Part shown: positions 1 through 9,360 of the stretch, one piece after another
Position numbering within the stretch: the first letter of the stretch is position 1
How the letters are laid out: the number at the start of each line of letters is the position of its first letter
Assembly: GCA_934133005.1 (NCBI GenBank)
Contig: CAKPAI010000002.1
Span: 62,001 to 126,000 of the forward strand
DNA: 64,000 nucleotides
From: an uncultured Clostridia bacterium
Lineage (GTDB): Bacteria > Bacillota > Clostridia > TANB77 > CAG-508
Reading direction: 5' to 3'
The notes under the pieces: model-generated
The model's database searches: none
What the model was told of the DNA's origin: nothing
What the model saw: only the letters and a program-made list of their open reading frames with translations
Made by a program: the position numbers and the translations under genes

Positions 1-112
1 CCATTGCCTTCATTCCTAATTCTTTTGCTCTTACTGGCAAATCCTTTATTCTATTTGCGCCATCTAATAGGCTAAATTCACTATGGACATGCAAATGTAC
101 AAACTCTGACAT
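1..112 (-). CDS. dnaE: DNA polymerase III alpha subunit, N-terminal fragment
   Basis: The 37 visible codons begin MSEFVHLHVHSEFSLLDGAN, the start of the PHP domain of bacterial replicative polymerases of the DnaE type. The HVHSEFSLLDGA block is very characteristic. The start ATG (110-112) follows a GGAGG ribosome binding site at 120-124. The gene continues off the left edge, so only the beginning of the PHP domain is seen and the polymerase domains cannot be checked. The protein would be the catalytic subunit of a replicative polymerase. Confidence 0.9.
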   Translation of the reverse strand, partial: MSEFVHLHVHSEFSLLDGANRIKDLPVRAKELGMKAM

Positions 113-182
113 GATAAATCCTCCAAACGCTGTTTCTTACAATACACTTTATCCCTCTATATAAGTGTAAAAATCTTTTGTT

Positions 183-211
183 ATTTTATCATTTTCATAT
201 TGTTTTTTCAA
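183..211 (-). promoter_or_regulatory. Probable sigma-A promoter for dnaE
   Basis: On the minus strand there is TTGAAA (206-211), a 17-base spacer and TAAAAT (183-188), about 70 bases upstream of the dnaE start. This is a pattern match only. Confidence 0.5.
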
Positions 212-229
212 TATTATACATTCTATTCT

Positions 230-466
230 CTATAGTTCTTCTATTATTTGAGGTAAATTTTTCCCCTGTGTTTTTGGTATTTCCAAAATCTTGAACCTTG
301 ATATTTTATCTCCAAATTTTATTTCAATTATATCTCCAACCTTTACTTCATGGCTTGGTTTTACTTCTTTTCCGTTCAATAATACTCTTCCACCTGCTGT
401 AGCTTCATTTGCAACAGTTCTTCTTTTTATTATTCTTGAAACTTTTAAAAATTTATCTAATCTCAT
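230..466 (-). CDS. rqcP: S4-domain RNA-binding protein RqcP (YabO family)
   Basis: A 78-residue protein that is almost entirely an S4 domain. It begins MRLDKFLKVSRIIKRRTVAN and has the GRVLLNGKEVKPSHEVKVGD segment typical of this fold. Its start and length closely match Bacillus RqcP (formerly YabO). RqcP works with RqcH on the stalled 50S subunit during C-terminal alanine tailing of incomplete peptides. Hsp15-type S4 proteins are the alternative, but the Firmicutes signature favours RqcP. It is divergent from mutS2, whose product also acts on stalled ribosomes. No RqcH gene is in the window. Confidence 0.85.
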   Translation of the reverse strand: MRLDKFLKVSRIIKRRTVANEATAGGRVLLNGKEVKPSHEVKVGDIIEIKFGDKISRFKILEIPKTQGKNLPQIIEEL

Positions 467-507
467 AATTTAATTTCCTTTATTATTTTACTATCAATTA
501 TGCATAT

Positions 508-536
508 AATATATCAAACATTTGTTTCTTTGTCAA
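508..536 (-). promoter_or_regulatory. Sigma-A promoter for rqcP
   Basis: Minus strand TTGACA (531-536), 17-base spacer, TATATT (508-513), about 40 bases upstream of the rqcP start. Near-consensus. Confidence 0.7.
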
Positions 537-546
537 GTAAAAAACA

Positions 547-575
547 TTGAATTTTCTAATATTTCGTGATATAAT
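547..575 (+). promoter_or_regulatory. Sigma-A promoter for mutS2
   Basis: TTGAAT (547-552), 17-base spacer, TATAAT (570-575), about 40 bases upstream of the mutS2 ATG. It is back to back with the rqcP promoter. Confidence 0.7.
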
Positions 576-616
576 TTTTATGATAAAAATTACTTTTACA
601 TTTTGAAAGGAAAATT

Positions 617-2971
617 ATGTATCAAAAATATTTAGAAAAAATAGAATATAGTAAAATTTTAAAAATTATTGAAGAATATTGTCATACATATATTGGAATA
701 GAACTTATGCAAAATACTCTTCCAAGTACAGACAAACTAGAAGTTGAAAAACAACTATTGGAAACCGAACAAGCCACAAATTTAATAATTAGGAAAGGAA
801 ATATTCCTATTGGTGAAATTTCCAATATTGATATTTGGATAAAAAATTTAAAAAGCTTTAATTCCCTTTCAGCAAAAGCTTTATTAGATGTTGCCTATAT
901 CTTAAAAACTTCTAGACTATCAAATGAATACTTTTTTGGCGATGAAACTTTTGACTTATCAGATTTTTCTAATTTAACCGATTATTTTTCAGCACTATAC
1001 TTTAACAAGAGTTTAGAAAATTTAGTATACTCGTCAATAATAGATGAATATACCATAAGCGATGATGCTTCCCCTAAATTATCATCTCTTAGAAGAACAA
1101 GAAAAAATTTAGAACAATCTGTTCGTGATAAACTTTCAAACTTTATTCATTCATCCACTTATTCAAAATACGTTATGGATGCAATTATAACAATTAAAAA
1201 TGACAGATTTGTTATTCCAGTTAAAGATGAAGCTAAAAATCAAATTTCTGGTAGCATAATTGATGTTTCTGCTAGTGGTTCTACAGTTTACATTGAACCT
1301 TCAATTGTTTTTGACTTAAATAATAAAATCAATAATTTAAAAATAGAAGAAAGTATTGAAATAGAAAAAATTTTAAAAAACATTTCTCTAAAATTTTTCC
1401 CCATTGCACATAACCTTGAGGAAACTTTAAATATATTAGGAAAACTTGATGTCATCTTTGCAAAAGCCAGTTATTCAAGAAAAATAAATGGCGTAAAACC
1501 TTTATTAAATGACGAAAAATATATCACTCTAAATTCTGCAAGACATCCTCTAATAGATGAAATATCTGTTGTTCCAATCGACATCACCTTAGGCAAAGAC
1601 TTTACTTCTCTTTTAATAACAGGTCCTAACACTGGTGGAAAAACAGTTACTTTAAAAACAACCGGCCTTCTATGTGCTATGGCTTATTCTGGCATTCTAA
1701 TTCCAGCAAAAGGTGATAGTTCTATTTGTATATTTGACAATATTTTTGCAGATATTGGTGATGAACAAAGTATTCAAGAATCTCTAAGCACATTTTCATC
1801 TCATATGACAAATATTGTTGATATTTTAAAACTTGCTACAAGTAATAGCTTAGTTCTACTTGATGAATTAGGGTCTGGAACAGATCCATTAGAAGGTGCA
1901 AATCTCGCTATCAGTATTCTTGAAAAATTACATTCTATTGGCTCTCTTACAATTTGTACTACTCACTATCCAGAACTAAAAAAATATGCTTTAGTTACTG
2001 AAGGTTTTGAAAATGCAAGTTCTGATTTTGATATTGAGCATTTAAAACCAACTTATAAGCTTCTTATTGGTATTCCTGGAAAAAGTAATGCATTTGCAAT
2101 AAGTAAAAAACTAGGATTAAGCAACGACATATTAGAACGTGCACAGTCTTTGCTAAAAGAAGATGATATAAATATCGAAACTCTACTAAAAAGTATTTAT
2201 GATGATAAATTAGAACTTGAAGCTGAAAAAGAAAAAATAATTAAAAACTCTAATCAAGTCGAACTACTTAGAAAATCCTTAGAAAGAGATAATTCAAAAC
2301 TTGACTTAGAAGCCAAACTTACCATTGAAAATGCTAAAAATAAAGCAAAAGAAATTCTTCTTGATGCCAAAGATGAAGCAAATTACATAATAAAAGAATT
2401 AAATACCAAAAATCTATCTGCAAGTCAAGCAAATAGTTTAAGAAATAAGCTAAATGCTTCTTTAAATACACTAACCTCTAATAATATGGATGTTTCTAAT
2501 AATACATTATCAGAAAAAGATATTTCTATAGGTCAAAAAGTATTTAATTCAAAAATAAACTCTGAAGCTACAATTTTAACTTTACCAAATAAATCTGGAG
2601 AAGTAAAAATTCAAGTAGGATTTATGACTATGAATGCCAAACTTTCTGATTTAAGTATTCTAAAATCTGCTTTACCTCAAAAAGAAAAACATTCTAATGT
2701 ATCTTATTCTAATAATAAGGCAAAAGCTATTTCATCAGAGCTTAATGTCATTGGCTTAACAGTCGATGAAGCTATTCCTTTTGTTGATAAGTACATTGAT
2801 GACTGTTATATGGCAGGCCTAGAACATGCAAGAATAGTTCATGGCAAAGGTACAGGTAAATTACGTGCCGGAATTCAGGCTTTTTTAAAGCATAATTCAC
2901 ATGTAAAATCTTTTAGGCTGGGAACATTTGGTGAAGGTGAAATGGGTGTTACAATAGTTTACTTTAAATAA
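617..2971 (+). CDS. mutS2: Endonuclease/ribosome-rescue ATPase MutS2
   Basis: 784 residues, the usual MutS2 length. The MutS-type ATPase has the Walker A motif GPNTGGKT near residue 335 and LLDELGSGTDP near 413. A long lysine- and glutamate-rich coiled coil follows (about 520-630). A C-terminal Smr domain starts near 711 with the HGKGTGKLR motif near 741. The mismatch-recognition domain of MutS1 is absent. In Bacillus MutS2 senses collided ribosomes and splits them; an older proposal is suppression of recombination through the Smr nuclease. The start has AAAGGA eight bases upstream. It is the only long plus-strand gene in the first 18 kb. Confidence 0.95.
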   Translation: MYQKYLEKIEYSKILKIIEEYCHTYIGIELMQNTLPSTDKLEVEKQLLETEQATNLIIRKGNIPIGEISNIDIWIKNLKSFNSLSAKALLDVAYILKTSRLSNEYFFGDETFDLSDFSNLTDYFSALYFNKSLENLVYSSIIDEYTISDDASPKLSSLRRTRKNLEQSVRDKLSNFIHSSTYSKYVMDAIITIKNDRFVIPVKDEAKNQISGSIIDVSASGSTVYIEPSIVFDLNNKINNLKIEESIEIEKILKNISLKFFPIAHNLEETLNILGKLDVIFAKASYSRKINGVKPLLNDEKYITLNSARHPLIDEISVVPIDITLGKDFTSLLITGPNTGGKTVTLKTTGLLCAMAYSGILIPAKGDSSICIFDNIFADIGDEQSIQESLSTFSSHMTNIVDILKLATSNSLVLLDELGSGTDPLEGANLAISILEKLHSIGSLTICTTHYPELKKYALVTEGFENASSDFDIEHLKPTYKLLIGIPGKSNAFAISKKLGLSNDILERAQSLLKEDDINIETLLKSIYDDKLELEAEKEKIIKNSNQVELLRKSLERDNSKLDLEAKLTIENAKNKAKEILLDAKDEANYIIKELNTKNLSASQANSLRNKLNASLNTLTSNNMDVSNNTLSEKDISIGQKVFNSKINSEATILTLPNKSGEVKIQVGFMTMNAKLSDLSILKSALPQKEKHSNVSYSNNKAKAISSELNVIGLTVDEAIPFVDKYIDDCYMAGLEHARIVHGKGTGKLRAGIQAFLKHNSHVKSFRLGTFGEGEMGVTIVYFK

Positions 2972-2976
2972 AAAAT

Positions 2977-3012
2977 AGAGTGAAAGCTTTTTTATATTCT
3001 TTCACTCTTTAC
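2977..3012 (+). terminator. Intrinsic terminator after mutS2
   Basis: AGAGTGAAAG (2977-2986) pairs with CTTTCACTCT (2999-3008), followed by a T-rich tail. It sits just after the mutS2 stop and before the convergent pilin-like gene. Confidence 0.75.
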
Positions 3013-3016
3013 TTTT

Positions 3017-3232
3017 TTAATTATTCGGCGAAATTATTTCATTATATAACTCTTGCCTTTTAATTTCACTTGAATTTTCAAACTCTTTAGTTCCATTTAC
3101 TGCATTTTCTGCTTGCTTTACAATTCCCTGTTCTCCAACAGATAATTTTATTGTAACTCCCGCAATTATTACCATAACAATTATTGTAATAACTAGTATT
3201 ATTAATGTTACTCCTCTTTCGTTTTTTATCAT
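3017..3232 (-). CDS. Short type IV pilin-like protein
   Basis: A 71-residue protein: a short positive leader (MIKNERG), then the hydrophobic helix VTLIILVITIIVMVIIAG, then a short polar tail (to residue 71). The G-V-T-L-I junction resembles a prepilin peptidase site, but the usual Glu at position +5 of the mature protein is replaced by Ile. Many gut Clostridia carry such very short solitary pseudopilins. There is no pilus assembly gene nearby. It lies directly after fmt on the same strand, so it may be co-transcribed. The function is unknown; a signal-anchored small membrane protein is equally possible. Confidence 0.6.
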   Translation of the reverse strand: MIKNERGVTLIILVITIIVMVIIAGVTIKLSVGEQGIVKQAENAVNGTKEFENSSEIKRQELYNEIISPNN

Positions 3233-3250
3233 TTATTTTTCCTCTCTTTT

Positions 3251-4234
3251 TTACTCAAATATATTTCCTGCTTCTATTTTATTTCCTCGTAGGAAATCAC
3301 TTATACTCATCTTCTTTGCATTTTCGCCCTGAATTTCTAATACCTGCAAAATTCCATCTTTAGTATTAATAAAAAGACCATTTTTATCATCTGAAAATAA
3401 TACTGTCCCTGGAGTTAAATCTTTTAAATGATAGCTATAATCTTTTAACTCAGAAAACTTTGTTATTAATTCATCTTTATTTATTGTTTGCACCTTCCAA
3501 AACTTAATTTTTTTATTATTTAGCATAGCATAGGCTCCCATTATCGGATTCAAACCTCTTACTAAATTTTTAATTTCTCTTGCAGATTTATTTTCCCAAT
3601 CAATTTTTGCCATTTCTTTTGAAAGCATTGGTGCCATTGTTCCTTCCTCTGGTTGACTCTCTCTTGTAACACTTCCATTTTCTATTTTTTTAACTGTTTC
3701 TATTAAAAGTTTTGCACCAATTTTACTTAGTCTCTCCCAAAGTTCTCCTGTTGTCTCATCTTCACCAATTTCTACTTTCTTCTTTAAAATCATATCTCCA
3801 GTGTCCATTCCTGCATTCATAAACATTGTAGTAATTCCTGTTTCTTTATCTCCATTTATAACAGCCCATTGGATTGGCGCAGCTCCCCTATATTTAGGAA
3901 GAAGTGAGCCATGAACATTTACAGCTCCTAATCTAGGAATATCTAATATTTCTTGTGGTAAAATTTTTCCATATGCTACAACACACATTAGATCTGGTTT
4001 TAACTTTTTTATTTCTTCTAAAAATTCAGTATTATTCTTTACTTTTAGTGGCTGATACACTTTTAAATTTTTAGAAAGAGCATATTCTTTTACTGGTGTC
4101 ATTTGCATTTTCATTCCTCTTCCTTTAGGTTTATCTATATTGGTAACGACACCTACAATTTCAAATCCTGCTTCGTATAAAGCTTCTAAAGAATCTTTTG
4201 CAAAATCAGGAGTTCCCATAAATAAAATTTTCAT
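3251..4234 (-). CDS. fmt: Methionyl-tRNA formyltransferase
   Basis: 327 residues. It starts MKILFMGTPDFAKDSLEALY (Fmt N-terminus) and carries the catalytic block NVHGSLLPKYRGAAPIQWA around residues 106-124, followed by MDTGDM. The C-terminal OB-like tRNA-binding domain is present. It transfers a formyl group from 10-formyl-THF to Met-tRNA(fMet) before initiation. It lies 12 bases downstream of def and in the priA-def-fmt order common in Firmicutes. AAAGGAGAG precedes the start. Confidence 0.97.
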   Translation of the reverse strand: MKILFMGTPDFAKDSLEALYEAGFEIVGVVTNIDKPKGRGMKMQMTPVKEYALSKNLKVYQPLKVKNNTEFLEEIKKLKPDLMCVVAYGKILPQEILDIPRLGAVNVHGSLLPKYRGAAPIQWAVINGDKETGITTMFMNAGMDTGDMILKKKVEIGEDETTGELWERLSKIGAKLLIETVKKIENGSVTRESQPEEGTMAPMLSKEMAKIDWENKSAREIKNLVRGLNPIMGAYAMLNNKKIKFWKVQTINKDELITKFSELKDYSYHLKDLTPGTVLFSDDKNGLFINTKDGILQVLEIQGENAKKMSISDFLRGNKIEAGNIFE

Positions 4235-4246
4235 ATATTCTCTCCT

Positions 4247-4726
4247 TTATTTTTCTTCTGGATCTACATATTGAAGAGTTCCTGGTATCATATTATCTAC
4301 AAATAATATTCCATCCAAATGTTCAATTTCATGAACTAGAGCTTGTGCTAATAAGTCTACTGCTTCTATTCTTATTTGTTCTCCATTTTCATTTAAAGCT
4401 TCTACGGTTACTTCTTTTGGTCTTATCATTTTAGCAAATTGATTTGGAAAGCTTAAACATCCTTCATCTACTTTTTGTTTTCCTTTTTCTTTTAAAATTT
4501 TAGGATTTACTAATTTTAAAGGTTCATTGCCATCATACAAATCTATTACTATAACTCTTTTAAGAATTCCTACTTGTGGGGCTGCAAGTCCGACTCCGTT
4601 ATACTCATGCATTGTTTCTACCATATCTTGTAATAATTCTTTTATTCTATCATCTACCTTTTCTACTTCTCTTGCCTTTTTTCTTAAAATTTCATCTCCA
4701 TTTAGTCTTATTTCCCTTATTGCCAT
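4247..4726 (-). CDS. def: Peptide deformylase
   Basis: 159 residues with all three metal and active-site motifs: GVGLAAPQVG (44-53), EGCLS (88-92, Cys metal ligand) and HEIEH (132-136, two His ligands and the catalytic Glu). It removes the formyl group from nascent proteins, the partner reaction to the adjacent fmt product. The start has AAAGGAG seven bases upstream. It is in an operon with priA (16 bases upstream) and fmt. Confidence 0.97.
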   Translation of the reverse strand: MAIREIRLNGDEILRKKAREVEKVDDRIKELLQDMVETMHEYNGVGLAAPQVGILKRVIVIDLYDGNEPLKLVNPKILKEKGKQKVDEGCLSFPNQFAKMIRPKEVTVEALNENGEQIRIEAVDLLAQALVHEIEHLDGILFVDNMIPGTLQYVDPEEK

Positions 4727-4741
4727 TTATTTACTCCTTTC

Positions 4742-7004
4742 TTACAACATATTACTTGGGTTTATATTTATAGTAACTCTTGTTTCATTTTTAGTATTTT
4801 TTATTTTTTCGTTTGTAGCTTTCATTGCTTCTGTCAACTCATCTATGATTTTATCATCAGTTTTACATTTTACTATAATTCTCCACCTGTATTTGTTTTT
4901 AATTTTATCTATTGGTGACGGAACAGGTTTATATAATAATATTTTTAAGTTATTTTTTACAATCTTTTCCTTTAATTTGTTATATAAAAACTCGCTTATT
5001 TTTTTAGTTTCTTCTTCATTTTTGCTTGTAATTCCAATTAGTATTATATCACAAAAAGGTGGATATCTCAACTGTTTTCTGATTGCTATCTCTGTGTCAT
5101 AAAACAACTTGTAGTCTTGTTTTTGTGCGTCTTTTATTACTACATGCTCTGGATTATAGCTTTGAATTATTACTCTTCCTTTTTCTTTTTCACGACCAGC
5201 TCTTCCAGCAACTTGTGTTAGAATTTGGAAGGTTCTCTCATGTGCTCTATAATCATCTATATTTAAACTTCCATCTGCTGCAATCACACCAACTAAAGTT
5301 ACATTTGGAAAATGGTGCCCTTTTACTACCATTTGAGTACCTATCAAAATATCAATGTTCTCATTTTTAAATTTGTTTAAAATATCTTCATGCGAATTTT
5401 TTTTACTTACAGTATCTATGTCCATTCTTATAGTAGAAGCTTCTGGAAAAATATTTTTTATTTGTTCTTCCAATTTTTGAGTTCCGCTTCCAAAATATCT
5501 TATATTTTCACTGTTACATTCTGGACATTTAGTGAGCATTTTTTCCTCATATCCACAATAATGACATTTTAACTTATTTTGCTTTAGATGATATGTAAGC
5601 GAAATGTCACAATTTTTGCATTTTGCCACATACCCACAATCCCTACACATTATAAAAGTTGAAAAACCTCTTCTATTTAAAAACAATATTGTCTGTTTTT
5701 TATTTTTTAAATTTTTATCTATCTCTTCTTTTAGCTTAGAACTAATCATTGTTTTATTGCCATAGGCAAGTTCTTTTCTTAAATCTACCACCTCAACCTC
5801 TGGTAATGTAGAATTATTAGCTCTTTTACTAAGTTCTATATATTGAATTTCTCCGTTTAGAGCTTTGTAATATGTTGACATATCTGGAGTTGCACTTCCT
5901 AGTACTACTGGCGCGCCTGCATTTTTGCCTAAAAAACTGGCAATTTCTTTTGCATTGTACCTTGGACTACTTTCTGCTTTATATGAGTCATCATGTTCTT
6001 CATCAATTATTATTAATCCTAAATCCTTTACTGGTGCAAATATTGCTGATCTCGCACCTATTACAATTTTTGCCTTTCCCTGCTCAATTTTTTTCCATTG
6101 GTCAAATCTTTCTCCCACAGATAATTTACTATGCAAAACTGCTATTTTTTCTTCTCCAAATCTACTTAAAAATCTATCTACAGTTTGAGGCGTTAGTGAT
6201 ATTTCTGGAACCAATACTATACTTGATTTTCCCAGCTTTAAAGTCTCTTCTATAAGTTGAATATATATTTCTGTTTTTCCGTGAGCCAGTTACACCAAAC
6301 AATAAAAATTCATCATATTCATTAAATTGAATTGATGCATTTATCTTTTCAAAAGCTTCCTGTTGCTCTTCATTTAATGCTAAGTTTGTCGTTTTATTAA
6401 CGACCTTGTGAATAAATGGATTTCTTTCTACTTCTTTTTCATATATTTCAATATATCCATTTTTCTCCAAAGTCTTTAATATAGCTAAGCTCACATCAGA
6501 AAAATTTTGAAGATCTACACTAGATACTTCATCATTTTCCATTAAAAATTTTAATGCTCTTATTTGTTTTTCAGACTTTAAGACATGATTTATAATATCT
6601 TCTTCAATTTCTTCTGGTTCTTTTATTAAACTTACAAAATTTTGTTTCTTTTCGTTTACTCTTTTAGTTATATTACTTGAAGTCGTTCCTGGTGGTAACA
6701 TTTGTTTTATACATTCAGATATATTACAAAAATATCTTCTTGCCATATATTTTGCAAGTTCTAGTTTCTCTTTGCTTACATTTGATAAATCTTCTACTTC
6801 TATTATTTCTTTTAACTTATCTATATATTCGGAAGTTTCCTTAATTTTTACAACAAACCCCTCTTCTGGTTGTTTTTTATTTCCAAATTGTACAAAGACA
6901 CGGCTCCCAACAAAAATATAATTTTCTAGATTTTTAGGTATTATATAATCAAATGTCTTATTTAAATTTTTAACATTACTATTTATTATTATTTCTGCTA
7001 TCAC
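4742..7004 (-). pseudogene. priA: Primosomal protein N' (PriA helicase), frameshifted
   Basis: Two adjacent frames together make a PriA of normal size. The N-terminal part (6174-7004, GTG start after AGGAGGA) holds the DNA-binding region and ends at GVTGS. The C-terminal part (stop at 4742) begins in the ATPase and holds the DEEHD box, the paired zinc-binding CxxC motifs (CRDCGY, CKNCD, CHYCGY, CPECN) and the helicase core. Dropping one base near 6281 restores the Walker A motif GVTGSGKTEIY and a 753-residue protein. PriA reloads the replisome at stalled forks. As written the ATPase is broken. Since all the rest is intact, a consensus error or a very recent mutation is likeliest. Confidence 0.9.
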
Positions 7005-7035
7005 GACTTTGTCTTCCTCCTATATATATTTTACA

Positions 7036-7088
7036 AAAAAAGATGACAAATAACAAGGTTTATGAAAAATCCTGTTATTTTCATCTTT
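7036..7088 (-). terminator. Terminator after ychF
   Basis: A long hairpin whose arms are AAAGATGA plus AAATAACA and their complements. On the minus strand it is followed by seven T. It sits between ychF and priA. Confidence 0.7.
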
Positions 7089-7100
7089 AGTTATATGTGT

Positions 7101-8186
7101 TTATACATTAAATTTAAATAGTACAATATCTCCATCCTGCATTACATATTCTTTTCCCTCAGAATGAACTAATCCTTTTTCTTTTGCAGCAAGCATTGAA
7201 CCCTCTTTCATTAAATCGTCATATGATACAATTTCAGCTCTAATAAATCCTCTTTCTATATCTGAGTGGATTTTTCCAGCTGCTTGTGGTGCTTTTGTTC
7301 CTTTCTTTATAGTCCAAGCTCTAACTTCTGGCTCTCCTGCAGTTAAAAATGACATTAGTCCTAATAGTTCATAACTCTTTTTTATTACTTTATCTAATCC
7401 AGATTCTTCTAACCCTAATGCATCTAACATTTCTTTTTTATCATCTGGCTCTAGACTAGATAATTCTTCTTCTATTTTTACACATAATTTTACTACTTCT
7501 GCTTTGTCATTTTTAACATATTCTTTTACTTCTTTTACTTTTTCATCATCTTCACCAAGCTGTTCTTCAGATACATTTGCTATATATAATACTGGTTTCA
7601 TTGTTAACAGAAATGCATCTTTTATTACTTCTAGTTCTTCTTCGGAATATTCCAAACCACGTGCACACTTTCCATTTTCTAATGCTTCTTTTATTTTTTC
7701 CCAAGTATCTAATTCAAACTTATATTTCTTATCGGCCTTTAATAACTTTGTAGCCCTGTCAATTCTCTTATTAACAGTTTCTATATCAGCAAAAATAAGT
7801 TCTAAATTTATTGTTTCTATATCTCTTACTGGATTAACACTTCCATCAACATGTATAATGTTTGAATCTTCAAAACATCTTACAACTTGACAAATTGCAT
7901 CAGTTTCTCTAATATGTGCCAAAAACTTGTTTCCAAGTCCTTCACCTTTACTTGCGCCTTTTACAAGTCCAGCAATATCAACAAATTCTACAATTGCATG
8001 AGTAACTTTTTGTGGATTATACATTTTTGCTAAATTATCTAATCTCTCATCTGGTACAGGTACTACCCCTACATTAGGCTCTATTGTACAAAATGGATAA
8101 TTTGCACATTCTGCTCCCGCCTTCGTTATACTATTAAATAATGTACTCTTTCCTACATTTGGAAGTCCTACTATTCCTATTTTCAT
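7101..8186 (-). CDS. ychF: Obg-family ATPase YchF/OLA1
   Basis: 361 residues from the ATG at 8184-8186. An in-frame extension to 8249 is open, but the protein family begins at MKIGIVGLPNVGKSTLFNSI and AAAGG precedes this ATG. The P-loop GLPNVGKST, a VDIAGLVKGASKGEGLGN switch region, a coiled-coil insertion and a C-terminal TGS domain are all visible. YchF is a universally conserved ATP-preferring P-loop protein that binds ribosomes and is linked to the stress response. It is probably transcribed alone, with its own terminator downstream. Confidence 0.95.
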   Translation of the reverse strand: MKIGIVGLPNVGKSTLFNSITKAGAECANYPFCTIEPNVGVVPVPDERLDNLAKMYNPQKVTHAIVEFVDIAGLVKGASKGEGLGNKFLAHIRETDAICQVVRCFEDSNIIHVDGSVNPVRDIETINLELIFADIETVNKRIDRATKLLKADKKYKFELDTWEKIKEALENGKCARGLEYSEEELEVIKDAFLLTMKPVLYIANVSEEQLGEDDEKVKEVKEYVKNDKAEVVKLCVKIEEELSSLEPDDKKEMLDALGLEESGLDKVIKKSYELLGLMSFLTAGEPEVRAWTIKKGTKAPQAAGKIHSDIERGFIRAEIVSYDDLMKEGSMLAAKEKGLVHSEGKEYVMQDGDIVLFKFNV

Positions 8187-8224
8187 ATTTTTTCGACCTT
8201 TCTTCTTTAAGCTACCTAATACTA

Positions 8225-8258
8225 TACCACAGATTTGCTTTGTTTGCAATCTGTGGTA
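8225..8258 (-). repeat. Stem-loop between the YbhN-like gene and ychF
   Basis: TACCACAGATT and its exact complement AATCTGTGGTA flank a loop of about 12 bases. No T-tract follows on the minus strand, so it may be an RNA processing or stability element rather than a terminator. Confidence 0.5.
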
Positions 8259-8267
8259 TTCATTAAA

Positions 8268-9332
8268 TTATTCACTTTCTTCTAGGTTTTCAATTTTTCG
8301 TTCTAATTTTTCTTGCTTTTTATCTTTCAAAGTACAAATAATTACAATAACAGCACTAACAGTTACTAATAAATAGAAATTTATAACTCTATTTAAAATC
8401 ATTGCACTATTTATTAACGTCTCTGGAAATACATTTCTAAATATTCCTAAAAATCCACCTTCACTAACACCTACTGAACCTGGTGATGGTATTCCAGATA
8501 CAGTTGTATACAATAATGCTTGTAATGACATAATTCTTATTATGCAATGTTCATTTAATCCATATGCCTTATATACAAAAAATGGTACAGTATAATATAC
8601 CAGCATTTGCACTAGTGTTGTTAATACACTTTTAATTATTACTCTTTTATTTTTCTTTATGTATTCGCTATCTTCTTGATATTTTGTAAGTTCACTTTCC
8701 ATTTTTTCTTGTAATTCTTCTATATTCTTCTTTCTAAAGAATTTTAATATTTTAACTGCAATATTTATTAACCCTTTAGATAGTCTCCTAGAAAATATTC
8801 CAATTATAAGTAATACAAGCGCTCCCGAATTTAATATAATTCCTATAATAGCTAATAACACTAATCCTCCATTATTTATAACTTCATAATTAAATAATAC
8901 ACTGGTAATTCCTACAGAAAGATTTACTATCTGCAGACTCATTAATTGCACTAATAATGCAAGCGTACTATTTGCAACCGATATGCCGTCTTTATGCATA
9001 TAATAAATCTCCATTGGTTGTCCTCCTGTTGCAGCTGGTGTAATTGCACTAAAAAAGAAACCTATAAGTGCATATTTTAAATTTTTTAAAAAAGTCGTTT
9101 TTTCACCTAAACCTTTTAATATTCTTCTAACATTTATTGCTTCGCATGATATAAATATTGTCATTGCAATCATTCCTATTAATAGGTATTGTTTCTTTGC
9201 TTTATCTACTGCTAACATTATTTCTTCAGTATTTTGGTCTTTTAGAATCAGCCAAAATGTAAGTATTATTAGTAATAAAAACAATGCTATATTTAGCAAC
9301 GTCTTTTTTACTTTGCTTTTTTCTTTTTTCAT
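8268..9332 (-). CDS. YbhN/LPG-synthase transmembrane-domain flippase-like protein
   Basis: A 354-residue integral membrane protein with eight or so hydrophobic segments and charged loops. It matches the UPF0104/LPG_synthase_TM family (the membrane part of MprF), for example the FFSAITPAATGGQPMEIYYM segment and GIPSPGSVGVSEGGFLGIF near the C-terminus. No lysyltransferase domain is attached. Family members translocate or modify lipids; the substrate cannot be told here. It is 28 bases downstream of the DnaB-like gene and may be co-transcribed with it. Confidence 0.8.
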   Translation of the reverse strand: MKKEKSKVKKTLLNIALFLLLIILTFWLILKDQNTEEIMLAVDKAKKQYLLIGMIAMTIFISCEAINVRRILKGLGEKTTFLKNLKYALIGFFFSAITPAATGGQPMEIYYMHKDGISVANSTLALLVQLMSLQIVNLSVGITSVLFNYEVINNGGLVLLAIIGIILNSGALVLLIIGIFSRRLSKGLINIAVKILKFFRKKNIEELQEKMESELTKYQEDSEYIKKNKRVIIKSVLTTLVQMLVYYTVPFFVYKAYGLNEHCIIRIMSLQALLYTTVSGIPSPGSVGVSEGGFLGIFRNVFPETLINSAMILNRVINFYLLVTVSAVIVIICTLKDKKQEKLERKIENLEESE

Positions 9333-9360
9333 TATATATAGTTATTCCCTTCTACCTTAC

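Noticed and set aside
4527..5102. Long plus-strand reading frames opposite def and priA, and similar ones elsewhere
   Set aside because: They are antisense shadows of well-supported genes, with Leu/Phe/Ser-rich products and no ribosome binding sites.
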